Shown here one piece after another: positions 1 through 6,314 of a stretch of DNA of 6,314 nt. Position 1 is the first letter of the stretch. The number at the start of each line of letters is the position of its first letter. The position numbers and the translations under genes are program-made. A model generated the notes under the pieces. The model saw only the letters and a program-made list of their open reading frames with translations, was not told the DNA's origin and ran no database searches. Origin of the DNA: Actinomycetes bacterium (GTDB taxonomy: Bacteria > Actinomycetota > Actinomycetes > Actinomycetales > Microbacteriaceae); contig JAEZSU010000119.1 of assembly GCA_023421635.1 (NCBI GenBank), forward strand, positions 1 through 6,314. The letters are read 5' to 3'.

Positions 1-128
1 GCCGGGCGCAGCGCGACCCGGCAGACCGGGCACAGGGCGGGCCCGGCCGCGCCGCACCCGGCGCAGGTGACGGGCAGCAGGAGCGCGGCGATCTCGCCCG
101 TCGCCGCCCGGAGATCGGTCCATGCCAT
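1..128 (-). CDS. ComF-family protein, N-terminal fragment (cut by left window edge)
   Basis: The reading frame opens with ATG at 128-126 and runs off the left edge after 42 full codons. The visible protein starts MAWTDLRAATGEIAALLLP and then shows two cysteine pairs, C-A-G-C (residues 22-25) and C-P-V-C (34-37). This paired CxxC layout after a short hydrophobic stretch is the typical start of ComF-family proteins, where it forms a small zinc ribbon ahead of a phosphoribosyltransferase-like domain. That second domain would lie outside the window. ComF was named for DNA uptake in Bacillus and Haemophilus; its role in actinobacteria is not well defined. GAGGGC lies directly before the ATG and AGGG about 8 nt before it, which supports this start. 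The gene follows lpqB by 93 nt on the same strand, as in many actinobacteria, and may be read through from the mtrA operon. I see no convincing terminator or promoter in that gap. The family call is good; the exact function is unknown. Confidence 0.8.
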   Translation of the reverse strand, partial: MAWTDLRAATGEIAALLLPVTCAGCGAAGPALCPVCRVALRP

Positions 129-221
129 GCCCTCGACCCTGGCCGAGACGTCACCCCCGCCGTGGGTACCGCACGCACCGGTGGAAGGGTCCCCCGTCGA
201 CGCGCCACTGGGGAGGAGCAG

Positions 222-1895
222 TCAGTCCGCGCTTCCCTGCTGCACCGCGAGCACGGACACCTCGGAAGCCGTCTGCACCCAGGTGGACGAGCGGCGGACG
301 AACAGCGCCCCGTCCGCCGCGAGCGCCCTGACACTCCCGATCACGTTCGAGCCGGCGATGGCGCGGGTCCCCGACGGGGCGGCGAGCAGTTCCGCGACGC
401 CGCCGATCGGGACCTGCGCGTACGTCGGATCCGCCCCGTCGGTGACCACGCCGAGCACGGCGTCGTCGAGCCAGCCGATGTCTGCGCCCCCGGCCGGCAG
501 CACCGCGAGCACCTGCGGGTCGCCGAGGCCGGTCGGCACGCCCCGCTGATCACGCGCGATCCCCGCGATCGCGACCACCGACCGGCCGCCGAAGGTCAGC
601 ACCGCGGCCATCCGGGTGCCGTCGCGGGCGACCTGCATCGACGCGACGCGCGTGGCGCCGGGCCATGAGCCGGAGAACGACAGCACGTCACCGTCGACGG
701 TGGTCGCGCGGAGCTCGCCGGGCGCGTTGGCGGGAATCGTCCAGATCGCCCCCGACGGGTCGATCGTGGGTGCGAGCAGCGCCGGGCGGTCGTCGCCGAC
801 CGACGAGGTCCCGTCGGCGCCGCCCCTGAGCGCGGTGCCGTCGGCGCGCAGGCCGGCCGCCGAGGCACGGTCGGCCGCGGTCTGGATGGCCTGGGGCGCG
901 AGTTGCTCGATCGCCTCCGACAGGCCGGGGATGGGCGTGATCTCGCCCGACACGAGGAACCCGAAGCCGTCGGCGGTGAGCACCAGCGCACGCGCATCGA
1001 CGCGGGTCGAGACCGTCGGGACCCGGTCCGCCTCGAGCACCGCGCCCTCCACCGTCATGTCGACCGCGCTGACGCCGGCGGTCGCCAGGCTCGCCGACAG
1101 CTGTGTCTGCATCCGGTCGAGCGTGCCGTCGTCGAGAGCGAGCGCCTGCTCGCTGAGCTCCGCCTGCGCCACGCCCGTGCCGCTCACCGGCACGGCGGGG
1201 GTGAGTTCGACGTTCTCGGGGAAGGCCGTCACGACCGCATCCGCGAGCCATTCCGCCGGCTCGCCGTTGACGAGCGCCGAGGCGATGCGCCCGGCTGCGT
1301 TCAGCGTGGGGAACCAGCGGACGTCCGGCACGAGGTAGCGCCAGGTGGGGTCGAAGTACATCAGCTGGTAGGAGCGGAAGACGCTCGTGAACAGGTCCTC
1401 GTCCATGAGCAGCCCGTCGGGCGCGTCGGTGATGCGCCACTCGCCGTCGTCCTGCTGCGCGAGCCGGTACACGATCGAGGTCGTGCTCGGTTCCGCGATG
1501 CTGTAGCTCCCGGCCGCGTCGACCGTAGCCACCGGCGAGGTCTGCAGCACGATCTGGGTGCCGTCCTGCGTGTCGACGTACTCGCGGGCGGCGAACGCGT
1601 CGACCATCACCCCCGCCTGCGGCTCCCAGTCGGCACGGAACGACGGGGCCAGGAACGACTGCGCGATCGCCCAGCCGTCCTCCGGGCTGGATGCGGCGGT
1701 GACGAACCCGTCGACGATCTGCTGCGGCGTGGCGCCGGGCTGCGGCCCGTCGGGCCGGAAGTCGAGGGACGGCTGGTCGGCGTCGGCGACTGCGGTGCGC
1801 CCCGGCTGCACCGGGCCGGAGGTGGGAAGGCCGGCGCAGCCGGCCAGCGCACACACCAGCGCACCGCCGAGGAACATCCTGAGCAGTCGTCTCAT
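222..1895 (-). CDS. lpqB: LpqB, lipoprotein partner of the MtrAB two-component system (GerMN and beta-propeller domains)
   Basis: This 557-residue protein is an exported lipoprotein. The N-terminus has a basic start (MRRLLR), a short hydrophobic core and a lipobox L-A-G-C with Cys20 as the lipidated residue (codon at 1836-1838), followed by A-G-L-P-T-S-G-P, which is typical of LpqB. An N-terminal region (about 35-185) precedes a GerMN-type domain (about 187-290). The C-terminal part (about 370-557) fits the LpqB beta-propeller, with repeated segments such as IDPSGAIW and VARDGTRMA. The length is close to that of the mycobacterial protein (about 580). In mycobacteria LpqB binds the outside domain of MtrB and affects MtrA phosphorylation and envelope-related traits; a similar role here is inferred from sequence and position. 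Its ATG overlaps the mtrB stop codon by 4 nt (ATGA), and GGAG lies 8 nt before it, so translation is probably coupled to mtrB. The stop is TGA at 224-222. Confidence 0.95.
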   Translation of the reverse strand: MRRLLRMFLGGALVCALAGCAGLPTSGPVQPGRTAVADADQPSLDFRPDGPQPGATPQQIVDGFVTAASSPEDGWAIAQSFLAPSFRADWEPQAGVMVDAFAAREYVDTQDGTQIVLQTSPVATVDAAGSYSIAEPSTTSIVYRLAQQDDGEWRITDAPDGLLMDEDLFTSVFRSYQLMYFDPTWRYLVPDVRWFPTLNAAGRIASALVNGEPAEWLADAVVTAFPENVELTPAVPVSGTGVAQAELSEQALALDDGTLDRMQTQLSASLATAGVSAVDMTVEGAVLEADRVPTVSTRVDARALVLTADGFGFLVSGEITPIPGLSEAIEQLAPQAIQTAADRASAAGLRADGTALRGGADGTSSVGDDRPALLAPTIDPSGAIWTIPANAPGELRATTVDGDVLSFSGSWPGATRVASMQVARDGTRMAAVLTFGGRSVVAIAGIARDQRGVPTGLGDPQVLAVLPAGGADIGWLDDAVLGVVTDGADPTYAQVPIGGVAELLAAPSGTRAIAGSNVIGSVRALAADGALFVRRSSTWVQTASEVSVLAVQQGSAD

Positions 1896-3577
1896 GCGCG
1901 GGTCTCCGATGCTCCGGACGTCCCGCCGCGGCGCGGCAGGCTGATGGGCTGGGTCACGTCGAGGTCCTCTACGGTGTCCTCGCCGGGATCGACGGGCACG
2001 GGTGAGACGAGCCGGTCGGTGCCACCGCGACGCGGCAGGGTGAGCACGAAGTTGCTCCCCCGCCCGGGCTCCGACCAGACGCTCAGCGTGCCGCCGTGCA
2101 GGCGGGCGTCGCCGAGCGCGATGGACAGGCCGAGGCCGGTGCCGCCGATGGTGCGCTTCCGGGACGGGTCGGCGCGCCAGAAGCGGTCGAACACACGCTC
2201 GACGTCCTCCGGCCGCATCCCGAGGCCGAAGTCGCGCACCCCGATGGCGACGGCATCCTGGTCGCTGTCCACGGTGACCACGACGGGGCGGCCCTCGCCG
2301 TGCTCGATCGCGTTGCCCAGGAGGTTGCGCACGACGCGGCGCACCCGGCGGGGGTCCATGTCGACGGCGGAGTACCCGCCGGGGGCGACCATCCGCACCT
2401 CGGTGCCGTGCTGCGCGGCGAGCTGACGCATCGACTCGACGACGTCCTCTGCGAGCGCGGCGAGGCTCGTCGCCTCGATCTCCAGCTGCACCGAGCCCGC
2501 GTCGTAACGGCTGATCTCGAGCAGGTCCGTGAGCAGCACCTCGAACCGCTGCACCTGCGCGTGCAGCAGTTCGGCCGCGCGAGAGGCGACCGGATCGAGC
2601 TCGCCACGGTGATCATGGATGACGTCCGCGGCGAGGCGGATGGTCGTCAGGGGCGTCCGCAGCTCGTGGGAGACGTCGGAGACGAACCGCTGCTGCACGA
2701 GGGAGAGTTCGGCGAGCTCCTTGATCTGGGCCTGGATACTGTCCGCCATGGCGTTGAACGACCGCCCCAGGGTCGCGAGCTCGTCGTCGCCGTGGATGTC
2801 CACGCGGACGTCGAGCCGACCGGCGGCCAGCTGCGCGCTGGTGTGGGCGGCCTGCGCGATCGGCGCGGTGAGCGAGCGCACCACGATCCAGGAGATCCCG
2901 CCGATGATGAGCACGAGCGCCACGCCGACGAACCACAGCGTGCCCTGCACGAAGCCGAGGGTCTGCGCCGCCGCGCCGAGGTCGTAGGCGATGTACAACT
3001 CATAGGCCCCGACGCCCGGGACGCTCACCTGCTGGCCGACGACGATGCCGGGGACCCTCGCGCCACGCTCGTCGGTGAGCGCGATCGACTGCCACCACTG
3101 CAGGTCGGGACCGCTCGCGACCTTCTCCCGCAGTGCCGGAGTGATCTCACGGTCCCAGTCGCCGCCCAGCGCGAACGGCACGGGGGCGTTCGCGGAGGGG
3201 CTCGTGTCCACCCGGTACATGGCGATGCGGTCGGAGCTGGAGAGGCGGTTGAGGGTCGAGGCGACGCTCGTGAACACGCTCCGCGCCTGCGCCGTGTCGG
3301 TCTGCACGGACGAGTCGAGCGTCTCCTGCGCGGCAGCGGTCGCCCGTGCCGCGTCGTCGAGCGCCTCGGTGCGCCGCGACTGGAAGAGGTCGTTCTGGAT
3401 CGCGAGGGCCATCCACACGCAGGCGACGAGGATCGCGAGACTCGAACACGCAGCGGTGACCACGACCGTCCGGAACCGCAGCGAGCGCCGCCAGAGCCCG
3501 GCGAGCTGCTCCGGCCAGCGGCGCCAGGAACGCAGCCAGCGCACGAACGCGGCCCGCCGGCGCATGGCCGTCGTCAT
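1892..3577 (-). CDS. mtrB: MtrB, membrane sensor histidine kinase of the MtrAB system
   Basis: This 561-residue protein is a complete sensor kinase that phosphorylates MtrA. A short basic, tryptophan-rich cytoplasmic start (residues 1-36) is followed by a membrane helix (about 37-60), an extracytoplasmic sensor region of about 150 residues, a second membrane helix (about 212-233) and a HAMP linker (about 233-285). The H-box SHELRTPL carries the phospho-accepting His304 (codon 2666-2668). The ATP-binding domain shows the N-box RNLLGNAIEH (417-426), G1 box DFGLGM (449-454), F-box RVFDRFWR (461-468) and G2 box GGTGLGLSIA (478-487). A 45-residue proline- and acid-rich tail follows. MtrB signalling in relatives is tied to envelope and osmotic stress and to division sites. 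The gene begins 4 nt after the mtrA stop. The start is not certain: ATG at 3577 has GAGG only 2 nt away, and ATG at 3565 would give a protein 4 residues shorter. No key residue is missing. Confidence 0.97.
   Translation of the reverse strand: MTTAMRRRAAFVRWLRSWRRWPEQLAGLWRRSLRFRTVVVTAACSSLAILVACVWMALAIQNDLFQSRRTEALDDAARATAAAQETLDSSVQTDTAQARSVFTSVASTLNRLSSSDRIAMYRVDTSPSANAPVPFALGGDWDREITPALREKVASGPDLQWWQSIALTDERGARVPGIVVGQQVSVPGVGAYELYIAYDLGAAAQTLGFVQGTLWFVGVALVLIIGGISWIVVRSLTAPIAQAAHTSAQLAAGRLDVRVDIHGDDELATLGRSFNAMADSIQAQIKELAELSLVQQRFVSDVSHELRTPLTTIRLAADVIHDHRGELDPVASRAAELLHAQVQRFEVLLTDLLEISRYDAGSVQLEIEATSLAALAEDVVESMRQLAAQHGTEVRMVAPGGYSAVDMDPRRVRRVVRNLLGNAIEHGEGRPVVVTVDSDQDAVAIGVRDFGLGMRPEDVERVFDRFWRADPSRKRTIGGTGLGLSIALGDARLHGGTLSVWSEPGRGSNFVLTLPRRGGTDRLVSPVPVDPGEDTVEDLDVTQPISLPRRGGTSGASETRA
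1919..2038 (-). repeat. Duplicated LPRRGGT-coding segment in the mtrB 3' end
   Basis: Two 21-bp segments, 2018-2038 and 1919-1939, both encode L-P-R-R-G-G-T (MtrB residues 514-520 and 547-553). They are nearly alike in DNA, with differences mainly at third codon positions. The first copy is the end of the kinase domain; the second closes the variable tail, eight residues before the stop. A 26-residue spacer rich in Val, Pro, Asp and Glu separates them. The duplication is seen directly; whether it has a role is unknown. Confidence 0.7.
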
Positions 3578-3581
3578 GGCC

Positions 3582-4262
3582 TCACACCACGGCGCCGGCG
3601 CGGTAGCCCACGCCCCTGACCGTCGTCACGATCCGCGGGTTGTCCGGATCGGGTTCGACCTTGGCGCGCAGCCGCTGCACGTGCACGTTCACGAGCCGGG
3701 TGTCGGCCTTGTAGTGGTAGCCCCACACCTGCTCGAGCAGCATCTCGCGGGAGAAGACCTGCTGCGGCTTGGAGGCCAGCGCGACGAGCAGCTCGAACTC
3801 GAGCGGCGTCAGCGCGATGGGCTGGTCGCCCCGGCGGACCTCGTGCGCGAGCACGTCGACCGTGAGGTCGCCGATGCGCAGCACCTCTCCCGGCCCCGAC
3901 TGGGCCGGCCGGAGGCGGGTGCGGATGCGGGCGACGAGTTCCTTCGGGTTGAAGGGCTTGACGATGTAGTCGTCGGCTCCCGATTCGAGTCCGCGGACCA
4001 CGTCGGCCGTGTCCGTGCGGGCGGTGAGCATGATGATCGGCACGCCCGACTCCGCGCGGATACGCGTGCAGATCTCGATGCCGTCCATGCCGGGCAGCAT
4101 CAGGTCGAGCAGGATCAGGTCGGGCCGTGCGGTGCGGAAGGCGTCGAGGGCGGCGTCGCCGTCGGCGCAGAACACGGCTTCGAAGCCTTCGGCTTCCAGC
4201 ACGATGCCGATCATCTCGGCGAGTGCCGTGTCGTCGTCGACCACGAGGATCCGTGATGTCAT
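3582..4262 (-). CDS. mtrA: MtrA, OmpR/PhoB-family response regulator
   Basis: This 226-residue DNA-binding response regulator is switched by phosphorylation from MtrB. The receiver domain (about 4-118) has the acidic pocket D9-D10-D11, the phospho-acceptor D53 in LLDLMLPG (codon 4104-4106), T80 and K102 in KPF. A winged-helix output domain (about 130-226) carries the conserved segments LTPLEFELL, EQVWGY, DTRLVNVHVQRLRAKVE and RGVGYRAG. The length matches mycobacterial MtrA (228); D53 here corresponds to D56 there. The ATG at 4262 is chosen because it gives the usual MtrA start (MTSRILVVDDD) and has AAGGA about 11 nt before it, although the frame stays open further upstream to about 4595, where it would run into katG. 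MtrA controls genes for cell-wall hydrolases, osmoprotection and, in mycobacteria, replication start. It is the first gene of the operon, with mtrB 4 nt downstream. Confidence 0.97.
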   Translation of the reverse strand: MTSRILVVDDDTALAEMIGIVLEAEGFEAVFCADGDAALDAFRTARPDLILLDLMLPGMDGIEICTRIRAESGVPIIMLTARTDTADVVRGLESGADDYIVKPFNPKELVARIRTRLRPAQSGPGEVLRIGDLTVDVLAHEVRRGDQPIALTPLEFELLVALASKPQQVFSREMLLEQVWGYHYKADTRLVNVHVQRLRAKVEPDPDNPRIVTTVRGVGYRAGAVV

Positions 4263-4271
4263 CTCACGCGT

Positions 4272-4278
4272 CTTCCTT
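4272..4278 (-). promoter_or_regulatory. Ribosome binding site of mtrA
   Basis: On the minus strand an A-rich stretch, AAAAGGAAGA, holds AAGGA/AGGAAG, ending 9-11 nt before the ATG at 4262. It stands out in an otherwise GC-rich region and decides the mtrA start over in-frame upstream codons. Confidence 0.75.
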
Positions 4279-4330
4279 TTTGCGTCCGTTCGCCGCGCGT
4301 CCGGGCGGGACACGGCGAAACCCCTGACAC

Positions 4331-4336
4331 AGCGTA
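4331..4336 (-). promoter_or_regulatory. Candidate -10 element of the mtrA promoter
   Basis: Minus-strand TACGCT fits the TAnnnT form of actinobacterial housekeeping -10 boxes. It would place the transcript start near 4324 and give a leader of about 60 nt before mtrA. No good TTGACA-like -35 is seen at the usual distance, which is common in these genomes. The location is sensible because a promoter must lie between the katG terminator and mtrA if the operon is expressed on its own, but the call rests on a weak motif. Confidence 0.3.
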
Positions 4337-4344
4337 GACCACGC

Positions 4345-4354
4345 CTCCCGGGAG
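4345..4354. promoter_or_regulatory. Perfect palindrome ctcccgggag, possible operator
   Basis: This 10-bp palindrome begins 8 bp upstream of the candidate -10 box of mtrA and so covers most of the spacer, just short of the -35 zone. A dimeric regulator bound there would affect polymerase access. It does not resemble the GTnAC-type repeats described for MtrA itself, so it does not suggest autoregulation. It may be chance in GC-rich DNA. Confidence 0.25.
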
Positions 4355-4389
4355 TGCCCTGCGCGCCGCGCGGTGGACGGGCCCGGACG

Positions 4390-4425
4390 CCTGACGGCCC
4401 GCCCCCGGAGGGACGGGCCGTCAGG
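4390..4425 (-). terminator. GC-rich hairpin terminator after katG
   Basis: The arms cctgacggcccg (4390-4401) and cgggccgtcagg (4414-4425) form a perfect 12-bp stem around a 12-nt loop, within which three more C-G pairs can form. The hairpin lies 27 nt after the katG stop and before the mtrA upstream region. No T-tract follows on the minus strand, which is usual for terminators in GC-rich actinobacteria. Its position indicates that it separates katG from the mtrA operon. Confidence 0.8.
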
Positions 4426-4452
4426 ACGGATGCGGTGCGGGACCGCGTCGGG

Positions 4453-6314
<1,862 letters not shown>

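Larger units (their letters stand above)
4297..4390. repeat. 10-bp perfect inverted repeat flanking the mtrA upstream region
   Basis: The arms are gcgtccgggc at 4297-4306 and gcccggacgc at 4381-4390, exact reverse complements separated by 74 bp. Between them lie the candidate -10 element and a 10-bp palindrome. The right arm shares its last base with the katG terminator stem. A 9-bp direct repeat, cgccgcgcg, is also present at 4291-4299 and 4364-4372. In such GC-rich DNA, arms of this size can arise by chance, so a function is not claimed. Confidence 0.5.

Noticed and set aside
129..221. Terminator or promoter between lpqB and comF
   Set aside because: Only short stems of 4 bp or so and no convincing -10 element are seen. 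Read-through from lpqB is as likely.
903..3619. Two long plus-strand open frames of 507 codons each (903-2426 and 2096-3619)
   Set aside because: They lie antisense to lpqB and mtrB, are rich in Arg, Gly, Ala and His in the way of GC-driven shadow frames, and show no recognisable domain. The equal length is a coincidence.
4432..4446. Small hairpin gcggt-gcggg-accgc just after the katG stop
   Set aside because: A 5-bp stem is weak next to the 12-bp hairpin a few bases further on and is expected by chance at this GC content.

Overview
The window comes from a very GC-rich actinobacterial chromosome. The gene order mtrA-mtrB-lpqB-comF and the protein sequences fit a member of the Microbacteriaceae, possibly Microbacterium; that genus is an impression from protein similarity and was not tested. 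All five genes lie on the minus strand, so transcription runs from right to left. The layout below follows that direction.

Right part (4453-6314): most of katG, a bifunctional catalase-peroxidase. Its N-terminal ~120 residues lie beyond the right edge. A strong GC-rich hairpin (4390-4425) follows its stop codon and probably ends the katG transcript.

Middle part (4263-4389): a short non-coding stretch that should hold the mtrA promoter. It contains an AAGGA-type ribosome binding site, a possible -10 element, a perfect 10-bp palindrome and a 10-bp inverted repeat flanking the whole stretch.

Left part (222-4262): the mtrA-mtrB-lpqB operon. MtrA is an OmpR-family response regulator, MtrB is its membrane sensor histidine kinase, and LpqB is a lipoprotein known in other actinobacteria to act with MtrB. 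The genes are packed with a 4-nt gap and a 4-nt overlap, so their translation is probably coupled. In related bacteria this system links the state of the cell envelope and osmotic stress to cell division, peptidoglycan remodelling and, in mycobacteria, DNA replication.

Left edge (1-128): the first 42 residues of a ComF-family phosphoribosyltransferase-like protein with a CxxC...CxxC zinc-ribbon start, 93 nt after lpqB. In many actinobacteria hpf and secA come next, but they are outside this window.

I found no mobile element, CRISPR array, RNA gene or clearly new system. The window is well-conserved core genome. The points worth a second look are small: the symmetric motifs around the mtrA promoter, a duplicated LPRRGGT motif in the MtrB tail, and katG lying directly upstream of mtrA.
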